NCBI GenBank assembly: GCA_037447655.1
Contig: JBBHKE010001948.1
Span: 423,321-487,320, forward strand
Source of the DNA: Zygnema cylindricum
Taxonomy: Eukaryota > Streptophyta > Zygnematophyceae > Zygnematales > Zygnemataceae
Length of the DNA: 64,000 nucleotides
Reading direction: 5' to 3'
Every line of letters begins with the position of its first letter. Position 1 is the stretch's first letter. The translations under genes and the position numbers were made by a program. Under the pieces are notes generated by a model, which worked only from the letters and a program-made list of their open reading frames with translations, had not been told where the DNA came from and did no database searches. Below are positions 55,740-64,000 of the stretch, one piece after another.

Positions 55740-56600
55740 AGCCGAACGCAGGAAGAGCATATAAAGCACTTACGGACGGTCCTCCAAGTCCTTTGGGAGC
55801 ATAAGTTATACGCAAAAAGAAGTAAATGCGACTTGTTCAAGGAGAAGATTGATTTTTTAGGCCATGTGGTGAGCCGGGACGGAATCGCAGTGGATCAAAA
55901 CAAGACAAAGGCCGTTAAAGAGTGGCCGCAGCCGACAAATATCACAGAGTTACGAAGCTTTCTAGGACTATGCTCCTATTATCGACGTTTTGTCAAAGGT
56001 TTCGCAAAAATCGCTGCACCGCTTACGGAGTTGCTCAAAAATGATGTGCCCTATGATTGGAAAGCGGCGCAAGGGGCAGCCTTTAACACGCTAAAAGAGC
56101 GGTTGGTTACCGCCCCTGTGTTAGCTGTTCCCGATCCGGACTTACCTTGGACGATAATTACCGACGCTAGCGATACGGTTATTGGAGCGATCCTTATGCA
56201 GGATCAAAGAAAAGGCCTTCAACCCATCGCCTACGACAGTTGAAAACTAAAGGCAGCAGAGCTGAACTGGGCCACCCATGAGAAAGAGACAATAGCTATC
56301 ATCAATGCGCTGGAGGTTTGGAAGTGTTACGTTCAGGGGAAACGGATCACGGTTATCACGGATCACCACGCCTTAGAATATCTCCAAACCCAACCGAAGT
56401 TGTCCAAGAAACAAGTGCGCTGGATGACGTTTCTGCAAACCTTCGGTTCGGAACTTGTTATAGAATATAAGCCGGGCAAAACGAACCCGGCGGATGCGCT
56501 GTCAAGAAGACCCGACGTCGCTGCGCCGGCAGCGGAGCAACGACCACAAGCATCGCCGCAAGGGAACGGAGACTCTGTGAAAGAGAACACCGCAGCGTCG
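55740..56600 (+). pseudogene. Reverse transcriptase C-terminus and RNase H of gypsy B
   Basis: RT resumes with EEHIKHLRTVLQVLWEHKLYAKRSKC, IDFLGHVVSRDGIAVD and LRSFLGLCSYYRRFVKGFAKIAAPL. RNase H has WTIITDASDTVIGAILMQ, then a TGA at about 56241. ELNWATHEKETIAIINALEVWKCY, VITDHHALEYL and ADALSRRPDV follow. A low-complexity Ala/Gln linker comes next. Confidence 0.88.
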
Positions 56601-56639
56601 ACTGCAGCGCAAGATCCGAAACTCAGCGCAGTCACCAGT

Positions 56640-57873
56640 ACGGTGCAGGTGGACGAACAGTGGTTAAGTCGGATAAAGGCCGCCTACGACGACGATGATG
56701 CACTAAAGGAACTCATCAAACGGAAGGTACTCGTTCGACCGTTAATAGTATGTGGCGGTAGAGACCGAGTAAGACAACATGGCTTTATGTGCCAACAAAT
56801 ACGGAACTTCGTCACACGATTCTTAAAATGAGTCACGACGAGCCGCTTAGTGGACATTTTGGGCGGGATAAATCAACCGCACATGTCGCTGAGGCGTATT
56901 ACTGGCCAAACATGACTCGAGACATTGCAGAATATGTCCGGACGTGTGACTCGTGTAATAGGAACAAATCGGATTTAGGGCAACAAGGTCTGCTACAACC
57001 CCTTCCAATACCATCTATTCCTTGGGAGGCGATCTCAATGGATTTCATCGTGGCCCTTCCCCGGACGAAGGAGGGCTACGACTCAATCTTCGTTGTCGTG
57101 GACTACCTGACGAAAATGGCACATTTTCTCCCTACGTCCACCACAGCTACTACACGAGATATCGCAAACTTATTCTTTCGGGAGATATTTCGCCATCACG
57201 GACTTCCAAAAAGGATCGTTAGCGACCGGGATCGTAAATTCGTGAGCCACTTTTGAAAAAATCTATTTGCGTTATGTGGCACGCAGCTGGCCATGTCCAC
57301 AGCCTACCACCCTCAAACTGATGGTCAGACTGAAAGGGTGAATCGAACTTGGAGGAAGCGTTGCGGGCTTATGTCTCGGTGCACCGAACGGATTGGGTGG
57401 ACCATTTAACAACGATTGAGGTAGCATATAACAGTGCACTGCACTCTTCGACGAATGCTACGCCATTCTCCCTCAATGGACGACAACCCACTCTTCCCCA
57501 AAACTTATTGGTAGCGGACTGCCAAACACCGACAGCTCTGGACTTTGCCAAAACGCTGCAAGAAAACTTGGAAAAGGCGGCCAAGGCGCTCTAAATGGCA
57601 AAGGATCGTCAAAAGTCGCAGGCCGACGCTCATCGGAAGGACATCATCTTTAGCGTGGGGGACAAGGTTCGCCTTGATATGGCAAACCTCTCCTTGCCGG
57701 GTGCCCCCTCGAAGAAGTTGGCCCCGAAGTTCACGCGCCCGTTCACCATTCTTTCCCGTGTGGGCGCCATGGCGTATAAATTCAATATCCCGACGGACTG
57801 GCATATCCACAACGTTTTTCATGTTTCCCTTCTTAAACCATTCCGCGATCCTGATTCAATGTTCCCTCATTGA
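56640..57873 (+). pseudogene. Integrase of gypsy B
   Basis: The zinc region has HDEPLSGHFGRDKST and CDSCNRNK. The core has ISMDFIVALPRTKEGYDSIFVVVD and IVSDRDRKFVSHF. A TGA at about 57254 follows. [15 protein letters not shown] carries the catalytic Glu, then a frame change. [25 protein letters not shown] and the GPY-type C-terminus (FTILSRVGAMAYKFNIP, NVFHVSLLKPF) complete the domain. One more stop is near 57593. Confidence 0.88.
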
Positions 57874-58090
57874 CGACGGATTACTCCTTTACCACCCGTT
57901 CGAGGAACCTCGGACGAGTATGAGGTGGAATAGATCCTTAAGTCACCCCTCTCTCGGAATTCCAACTCCACCCAATACTTGGTGCGTTGGAAGGGTTACG
58001 GTGTTTAGGACGACTCTTGGGTGGACGGGAGGGATATACATTCCTCAGAGTTGCTGCGCCGGTTTCAGCGGAGTGAGGCCACTCAGCTTT
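57874..58090 (+). pseudogene. Chromodomain of gypsy B integrase
   Basis: In the same frame after a stop at 57871-57873, the sequence reads DEYEVE, a TAG, then TQYLVRWKGYGV, a TAG, then DDSWVDGRDIHSSELLRRF. YLVRWKGY...SWV is the chromodomain signature, with the aromatic-cage Tyr and Trp positions kept. This places B among the chromoviruses. Chromodomains bind methylated histone H3 and direct integration. Two nonsense codons disrupt this copy. Confidence 0.85.
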
Positions 58091-58563
58091 ACCGGAGGGG
58101 CAATCGCATCGGCCGCACCAAAGGAGCGAATTGCAGTGTCGCAACCATCGCAATCATGTTGGGGACGCGCCAAAGGACAGCAGCGGCGATGTTACCACAC
58201 CGCAGCGCTGTAGCAGCGCAGCCACCGCAGCGCAACATGATTACAATGACGTCAGAGGATCGCAGCACCACCGCTGCGCTGACAAGAAAGCCCAACGGCG
58301 CAATTGTGTTTAACTATGTGGGTAACGACGAACCCTCAGTTTCGCCGCAGCAGCGCAGTTTTATAAATGATGGACGCTGCGATACCCTCGCACGCTGCGA
58401 CGCTTCGCAAAGTCCAAAAGTGAAACCCTCAACCCCTGTGAATAAAGCCGCCATCCGTCCTCACGACCAACCCAGTCTCGGCAGCTTGGAAATTGCTTCT
58501 CTCCACACAATCAGTTTACCTTCGCTTCTGGAATTACCGGAATTGTTTGGTTCAGCAGTGTCT
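58091..58563 (+). other. GCAGCG-rich spacer of gypsy B
   Basis: The spacer lies between the chromodomain and the accessory gene and has repeated CAGCGCAGC and CGCTGCG words, similar to those in the LTRs of B and C. A continuous frame crosses it, but the composition looks repeat-driven. Confidence 0.55.
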
Positions 58564-59839
58564 ATGGCGTCGTCGTCCTCTCCACCACCAAAAAAGAGGA
58601 GACTGGTACGGGTGGGACAAGGAGATCCGAACTGTCTCGAGAGATTGTTAAGGGCAGCGGAGGCCATGGTGGAAGCAAGCAGGCGAAGAGAAGTAGAAGT
58701 GGAGCCGGAACCTGAGGAAAGCGCCAGTAGCAAGGCAAGACCGGCAGAGACCAGTGGAGGGGAGGGTCAGAAAACTCACAGGACCATGAATACACCCCAG
58801 CCCGGGAAGGTGATCAGGAATTTAAAGAAGATCATGAGCTATCGGTGGCGGAGGAACCGGAACGAGAACCAACGCCTTCGCCAATTGAAGAGCGCGCCTC
58901 AGATCTAGAGGTGATGCGGGACCCAAACAAGGAGAGTACCGCGGACGAGCAGTCGTCTGAAAGCGCGAAAAAGAAGGCAGAGGCACAATACCCCAGTGGC
59001 GACGAGATGTTCCTCCTGCGAGGGAACCGAAGAGATCCGGAGGAGGAAAGCGAACAGGGAGAGGAAATTCGCGACTACCTCTTCCCACTAGCAGTCGACA
59101 CCCACCATCCGGACCTCGCCTTCAGCTTCGCCAAAAGGTTTTATTGGAACCCCTCGGAGTGGCCCGAGGAATGGCGTGTAGGGAAGCTTGGAGATCCTAT
59201 ACGTATTCCTGCCGACGTTTTCCGTCACACCCAGCGTGGAATTTCATGCGGACAAAAGACCTGGGAAATAATCATAAGGGTTATATGCAGCTAAACCCTC
59301 ACGTCTTACCGTTCGTGGAAGTGGTAGAGGACAACTACAGGTACAAGATTGATGTTCCCGGGTTACTCCGTCATTATCACCCGTGGGATGTGCGCCTCCA
59401 CGACATCACCTTTAGAGCGGAGGTAACCCTTGAGGTGCGGGTACTCAAGTTGGCTCGAAAGAATGCTTTGCAACAGGCTCGAGCTGCAAGGAAACACATG
59501 TCCTTTAAATTACGGAAGGTACCTCGGTGGGAACCGGCGGACGAAGAAGCGGAGGAAGTTTCCCCAGTGGCCGATTCTGAAGAACCCCGGATTCCAACAC
59601 CTGAGGAGCCTGCACCGGCGGACATTCCGCCGCGACCCGAAGTACCCGAGGTTGAGGAAGGGGAAGATCTGGTTCGGGAACGAATCACTCGGCGGCGGTT
59701 GGCAGTTGCAGATCATCACATCGCGTTACTGGAGACCCGATGTGAACAGCTCCAAAATCAACTCGACGCCCTTCGCCAGGAGTTTAAAGAGTATCGCAAG
59801 GAAACATATGACATACTCCGGCAATTACAGTTTCCCTGA
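58564..59839 (+). CDS. 3' accessory protein of gypsy B, unknown family
   Basis: The ATG at 58564 starts MASSSSPPPKKRRLVRVG, a probable nuclear-localisation signal. A helical charged region and an acidic Ser/Glu-rich region follow. A folded domain then has WPEEWR, a HPAWNFM segment and VEDNYRYKIDVPGLLRHYHPWDVRLHD. The C-terminus is a coiled coil (HIALLETRCEQLQNQLDALRQEFKEYRKE) ending at 59839, just before the polypurine tract. Frame changes near 58800 and 59190 break it. The folded domain is homologous to the accessory protein of the pogo-like transposon (8892-6897). The domain order is also alike: basic N-terminus, acidic middle, HYHPWD domain, C-terminal helix. I know no name for this family. 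The position resembles that of env-like or extra ORFs, but no membrane segment is seen. Confidence 0.7.
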
Positions 59840-59873
59840 GTCGATCAAAGTTCAGCGGGACGCTAAACCCTTA

Positions 59874-59882
59874 GTGGGAGGC
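59874..59882 (+). promoter_or_regulatory. Polypurine tract of gypsy B
   Basis: GTGGGAGGC lies just 5' of the 3' LTR, where plus-strand DNA synthesis primes in LTR retrotransposons. Confidence 0.6.
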
Positions 59883-59884
59883 AC

Positions 59885-60394
59885 TCTAACAGGGTTACAG
59901 AATTAGGTACTTAGTGGCTGGAGCTAGGCTGCTATTGTTGCGATTTCAGAGCAGCGCAGTTGCGATTCCAGAGCTGCGCAGCTGCGATTCTAGCCCAACG
60001 CAGCATAGCAGCATAGCAACTTGGTAGCGCAGCAGCGCAGCATAGCAACTCAGTAGCGCAGCAGCGCAGCATAGCAAAACCGCAGAATGTAGTTGGAACT
60101 GTATAGTTCTAGAAGGAAGTTTTGGATAGATCTCGGTTGGCCGCGAAGGCCCACGTGTAGAGCTGTATAGTACTAGGTTGACTAGTAGTTAGCTAGTTTA
60201 AATAGGCAAGTAGACCGAGTGAATGACACCTGGAGTAGACCTACACAGCTAGCGCAACCTTGTACTCTCTCTCAAGTAAAAAAGCTCAACCTTGTCTGTG
60301 AGTTCTGTGTATTCCTGCTGTTGCTACGGGAAGATCCTTAGTGTTTTCCGCTGTGCACTGTAACGTGTTGTGGTGTATTGTTGCCTCTTTTACA
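59885..60394 (+). repeat. 3' LTR of gypsy B
   Basis: It is about 510 bp, collinear with 40786-41278, and ends CTCTTTTACA followed by the CCGAG duplication. The first bases read TCTAAC instead of TGTAAC. GCAGCGCAGC arrays are at about 59950-60080. Confidence 0.9.
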
Positions 60395-60781
60395 CCGAGC
60401 ATCCGGTGAAATTTCCACGGCCACATATGACTCCACTTTATGCCCAGCCTTGAAGAGCGCTTCGAGGTGCGAGCTAATTCTAGAAAATAAGGATAATATC
60501 CGGAGTCGAGAATCCGGGATAGATAAGACACCACTTGTCGATTGAATTTTTGATTTTCGGGCGGAACTTCCGAAGATTCCAACCGAGGTTCTTTTTCCTT
60601 CACAAAAACAGCTGTGAAGGACTTGTCCACTTCCTGCCGAAGTTTTGTTATTTGTAACAATCTGTTCTGGTATCCTTCTTCCCACCGCTTGGAAATAGGG
60701 AATTGCTATATTATGTCTGCGATATCGGTGGCGCTGGCGAGTAGTTCCATGGGTGTGTGAGAAGCATAGACAGGATAACAT
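60395..60781 (-). pseudogene. DNA cytosine-5 methyltransferase of gypsy A, motifs I-II
   Basis: The segment RLRILSLFSRISSHLEALFK carries motif I, the S-adenosylmethionine-binding loop, at about 60499-60450. SYVAVEISPDAR, motif II with its acidic residue, runs to 60395. The glycines usual in motif I (FSGIGG) read FSRISS, so cofactor binding would be impaired. The frame continues in the segment starting at 40780 as DVSEYRLQQLHQLYP. Upstream, LLQITKLRQEVDKSF lies in another frame (60660-60560), which points to a frameshift near 60550. Confidence 0.8.
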
Positions 60782-60855
60782 CCTGCGACGGGAGCATTAT
60801 CTTTCCCCCTATTCCATAGATCCGGAGGAAGCACCACCTTGACTCCTTCGGGATC

Positions 60856-61269
60856 CTAACGATCTCGAACAGTAAACTGCTCCTTCCACACACTTAATCC
60901 CATATTCACCCTTGTCCAGGTGGCCATTCCTAATAAAATCTCAAACTGCTTACCTTCCACCACCAAGAAGGGAAGCTGAATTCGGACCTTCTTACCTGCG
61001 TCGTCAGCGAACTCTATTAACATAGCTTTGATTATTCCGTGTACCGGTTGGCTCCCACTGCTAACAGTACTTAGACAGATGTCACTGGGGAAGATTTCTA
61101 GTCGAAGTTCTTCAAGCATTTGCTGCAGAGCCGATGTGGTGATTAGATTTCGGAGTGCACATGTATCTACCACTGCGTGTTGATACCCGCCGTATCCGTT
61201 GAGTTTGAAATTCCGCGTCCGGTTGAGAATTAGAGCCACAAATAACGTTTTGTAGTCCCTATCCATCAT
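60856..61269 (-). CDS. Retropepsin-like protease of gypsy A
   Basis: The 137-codon frame has the core HAVVDTCALRNLITTSALQQ (catalytic Asp present; the usual Gly of DTGA is Cys). The flap region follows and FEILLGMATWTRVNMGLS closes the fold, as in gypsy retropepsins (ILLGMDWL). It would process the polyprotein. The Gly to Cys change probably weakens or abolishes activity. Confidence 0.8.
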   Translation of the reverse strand: MMDRDYKTLFVALILNRTRNFKLNGYGGYQHAVVDTCALRNLITTSALQQMLEELRLEIFPSDICLSTVSSGSQPVHGIIKAMLIEFADDAGKKVRIQLPFLVVEGKQFEILLGMATWTRVNMGLSVWKEQFTVRDR

Positions 61270-61347
61270 AGGGGTCTTTGGGTCTGCCGACCAAAAAACG
61301 GATCTGGCTTGATCGGCCCGGTGTTTCTCCCCTCCTGAATGGATTTC

Positions 61348-61992
61348 TTATTCGAGGGCCTGGATGAGAACTTCCTCCGGCAAGTTATTGGAAGAGGCCA
61401 GTGTTTTCACGTGAGTGAGAGCGTAGGGCATTAGATGCCTTACTAACATCACTGCTGGTTTGGAGGAAGGAGGTTGCATTTTCGGCGACGAACTAGAGGA
61501 ATCTGTTGGTTCCATCGGTTGATTCTTCTCCCCCACCGGTTGATTCTTCTCCCCCCCCCCTGCTTCCTCAATTTCTTGGTCAGATTCTGGCGCGGGCGGC
61601 GTTTCTGGTGTGTTATCCGCCGGGCGTTCCGCCAAATATTTTTCGAACCAGTCTTGGTGGTCACGCGTCTCTTCCTGATTTTCTTGTTCCTCCATGTTCC
61701 TTGTTTTGGTTTTCCTGTAATTTTCGAATCCCGGAGGCAGTTTCGTTGCGGCTGGTGGAGGTGGGTTTGTAGATTTGATTCCGAGACCTATGTCGTTGTT
61801 CAGGATGACGGCCCTGGGGGTGAAGGACAGAGGTCCAGTAACGTTCCTGTTGTGGTCTCGTGGGGCGAGCTTTTGCCTGTCCCTTTGTTGCGCCAAGGTT
61901 GAGTTGCAAAGCTGCCTGCGATTGTCCCCCACACCGTCATTCCAGGCTCCCGAAATGAAGGTTTGTGCGTGATGTGCTCTCGGAGGTTCCAT
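61348..61992 (-). CDS. Linker between gag and protease, gypsy A
   Basis: The 214-codon frame is rich in Pro, Glu, Asn and Gln, with repeated VGEKNQP units. The C-terminal part has KPAVMLVRHLMPYALTHVKTL. I recognise no catalytic domain. It is collinear with gag and protease on the same strand. Confidence 0.55.
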   Translation of the reverse strand: MEPPRAHHAQTFISGAWNDGVGDNRRQLCNSTLAQQRDRQKLAPRDHNRNVTGPLSFTPRAVILNNDIGLGIKSTNPPPPAATKLPPGFENYRKTKTRNMEEQENQEETRDHQDWFEKYLAERPADNTPETPPAPESDQEIEEAGGGEKNQPVGEKNQPMEPTDSSSSSPKMQPPSSKPAVMLVRHLMPYALTHVKTLASSNNLPEEVLIQALE

Positions 61993-61995
61993 GTC

Positions 61996-62880
61996 TCATC
62001 CCATCACTTCTTCATCGTCTTCGCCCGCTGCGGTTTCCTGTTCAAGTTTCGCCAGCTTCTGTTGTAATTCTTGCTTTCTCCAGTGGAGTTTCAGGGCGGC
62101 CGTCAGAGCGGGAGTCCTGGAGGGCGATCCTAATCGCAGCGCTGCCAATTCTGCAGTCATGGCTGCCATTAGCTGGCTCTGCTGTTGGATGATAACCTCC
62201 AGTGTTAATTGGGCTTGACTTGTTGGTTGTCGTTCTGAGTTCTCTGGGGTGCGGCATCCCCAAGGGTAAAGAAGCTGCAGCGGGAGAGGATTCACGACCG
62301 TTTCACCTTCTCCAATGAACAGTGCATATTGCATCATCTCTTTAGGAACTCCATTCTTTCGGAAGCAGTGCCCTTCCTTGTGACCCATGAAACCGCAAGC
62401 CTCACACTTGGAGCATTTGATGGTATATTTGCCCCGCAATTCATTTGAGATTTGCGCGTCATCAAATTTTGGAAGTTTTATCTGTCGCAATTAGGCTTGC
62501 GACATCTTTGCAGTCTCAGATCGTGGCGTCGGCCGGTAATTGTCTTTGTTACAGGTGTTTTATCGTCTGACCCTCCTCCTTGCTTCCTTTCTTGCTGCCT
62601 CTTTGATCTTTCAGCTCTCTCCTTCTCCCATTCCTTCTGCTTAAGAGCTAATTCCGGTTTGAGCTTCCGGGGGCATCGCTTCAATCCATGACCTGTTTGT
62701 TGACAGTTTAAACAGTTATAGAAGAAGACACGGTCATCGGCCCCCATGGCAGGTTCGGATCCACTATCCACCACCTGTTTCCCTTGAGGTTCCGCAAGGC
62801 TAAGAGTTCAGCCGACTCTTCATGTTCATGAGGCATTTCTCCAGCAAATCCTGCAAAATTCCCTCGGGTTTTCCCGATTA
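61996..62880 (-). pseudogene. Nucleocapsid region of gypsy A gag
   Basis: Two CCHC zinc knuckles, CLNCQQTGHGLKRC (about 62725) and CEACGFMGHKEGHC (about 62400), bracket a basic Lys/Arg/Gln-rich segment. A Gln/Leu-rich helix ends in EQETAAGEDDEEVMG. The frame is broken near 62490. It binds genomic RNA in the particle. Confidence 0.75.
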
Positions 62881-63977
62881 CTGATTTTTCCTAGGCCTCG
62901 CGGTGGACAAAGTGATCATAAAGTTTCATGGCGGCCAGAGAGATTTCTTTGGCGGTTGGATTGACGTCTTAAATGGCCTGTCCAGCAATCCAATAATCTA
63001 GGGCTGCCTGCCCCGTCGGTCCGAACAAATTTCGGACACCGATAAAATATTTGGTTGCCATGGCCGGAAGATCAATGGTTGAGAGTTTGGTCTTTTGATA
63101 GAGGCTCGACAATCTGTTAAAAAGAGTTTGGGGTGTTTCACTCTTTTGGCAACGGAATTCCGTAAACTACTTCATAGCAGATTCATTCCTCTCGGTGTAA
63201 AGGAGTTTCCACGCATTCAAAAGAGTGGTACAGGGGGGTTGGGTTTGCAACCATCCGAGTGGCTGCCCTGGCCTCCTGGATGGCCTGAAGATGAGCGACG
63301 TAGGCTCGTCCTTGTGCCTGCAGTTTCATAACCTTTGTGAAGAGGGCTGTGACAGGAGGGGCTGCAGCGGCAGCCAAGTCTGCTTTCGCTTGCAAGACTG
63401 CCTCATCAAGGATAGGGTCTGATATTTTGATGCTGGGAGCCATCAGAAGAGGTTGTCGCTCCTTTTAGTTTGCTAAAGCTCCACCAGCAAGATAGTTCAC
63501 CATCATGGGAAAAAGCGTGGTCTCGAAGTCATCCGAAATGGCTCCGCCCCTGTATTTGTTGATTTCAGATTGGGTGAACGACTTCCACACCAATTCGAAT
63601 TCAGAGAAAGCGATTCCCGAGTTATCTCATGTAAAGATCCTCGCGTCCCCCATTTCTTTTTCCTCCTCTGCAAGGTTGGTGAACCGAGAAGAGGCTGATC
63701 CGGTGGGGCTGACAAACTGAACCGGTGAAATTACCTTGAGATCCGCGTTGGGTGGCTCAGAGCCTCCTCCTTCTCCAGTAGAAGGAGCTGCTTGACGAGA
63801 ATTGGCACTCCCCCCCACTGAGGAAGCTCCGGTTACTGGTGGGATAGTGAGATGACCTGTATCTCCCTGGAGTTGGCCCTTGGGAAATGAGGAGCTTATC
63901 ACCTTGGGAAAAGCGGCCCGAAGTCCTGCTCCTCTATACCCAGGAGAGGCCCGTTCCTCTCGGCGAACTGTTTCCAC
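62881..63977 (-). pseudogene. Capsid part of gypsy A gag
   Basis: Frames at 63977-63627 (METVRREERASPGYRG), 63443-63183 (DPILDEAVLQAKADLAAAA) and about 63070-62890 (TKYFIGVRNLFGPTGQAALDYWI) make up the gag N-terminus and capsid. The last block is typical of retrotransposon capsid. Several stops divide the frames. The true start may lie beyond the window. Confidence 0.6.
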
Positions 63978-64000
63978 CGAGGGAATGTGGAGAATAGGTT

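Larger units (their letters stand above)
40786..60394 (+). mobile_element. Ty3/gypsy chromovirus B carrying nested copia elements
   Basis: LTRs are at 40786-41278 and about 59885-60394. A perfect 5-bp duplication CCGAG flanks the whole. The order is gag, protease, RT, RNase H, integrase, chromodomain and a 3' accessory gene. Removing copia C and D leaves about 7.3 kb of B. B is inserted in the methyltransferase domain of gypsy A. In-frame stops in every pol domain and an FLDH in place of FLDD in RT show that it is inactive. Confidence 0.92.
60395..64000 (-). mobile_element. Ty3/gypsy retrotransposon A, 5' part
   Basis: On the minus strand, gag (from beyond the window edge), protease and the N-terminal part of the methyltransferase lie here. 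They continue across the B insertion at 40785. The 5' LTR is outside the window. Methyltransferase frames on both sides join exactly once one CCGAG copy is removed. Confidence 0.9.

Noticed and set aside
59430-59906. Alternative frame over the gypsy B accessory gene
   Set aside because: The frame with HYHPWD homology to the transposon protein is the supported one. This one only overlaps it and runs into the LTR.

Overview
The window is eukaryotic nuclear DNA from a large, repeat-rich, plant-like genome. It has spliced genes with GT-AG introns, Ty3/gypsy and Ty1/copia LTR retrotransposons, a pogo-like DNA transposon with its MITEs, and hAT-like MITEs. A cytosine methyltransferase built into a gypsy retrotransposon is a trait reported for charophyte algae and dinoflagellates. 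With the plant-like primer-binding sites and the cellulose-synthase-like gene, this suggests a streptophyte (charophyte, Chara-like) alga. That assignment is inference. No rRNA, tRNA or CRISPR feature was seen.

Region 1 (1-11.4 kb) is dominated by a complete 9.67-kb pogo-like transposon at 1727-11392. It has perfect 23-bp terminal inverted repeats and TA target duplications. It holds a four-exon, minus-strand DDE transposase gene that carries two nonsense codons and one frameshift. A second minus-strand gene of unknown family lies inside transposase intron 1, and arrays of 25-bp palindromes lie around it. Short elements with the same terminal sequence (207-405, 761-1324, 15549-16086) are its MITEs.

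Region 2 (11.4-22.2 kb) is non-coding repeat: a duplicated multi-kilobase segment (11811-15546 and 19410-21729), two TATAGT-rich microsatellites, a hAT-like MITE, a solo LTR and GTAC-rich degenerate DNA.

Region 3 (22.2-28 kb) holds the one host-type gene, a six-exon family-2 glycosyltransferase on the minus strand (720 codons, every junction in frame). Its membrane topology is cellulose-synthase-like, but its catalytic motifs look degenerate. A 1.2-kb purine/pyrimidine tract lies upstream.

Region 4 (28.5-64 kb) is a nest of retrotransposons. Gypsy E (29980 to about 34787, plus strand) is truncated within pol. Gypsy A (minus strand, 36.5-40.8 kb plus 60.4-64 kb) carries gag, protease, a DNA cytosine methyltransferase, RT, RNase H and an integrase ending in a PHD-type zinc finger. 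Chromovirus B (plus strand, 40786-60394, CCGAG target duplication) inserted into A's methyltransferase domain. B itself contains copia C (42953-48782) and copia D (49294-55739). B also has a 3' accessory gene homologous to the accessory gene of the pogo-like transposon. The nesting order is A, then B, then C and D, with D's LTRs about 98% identical.
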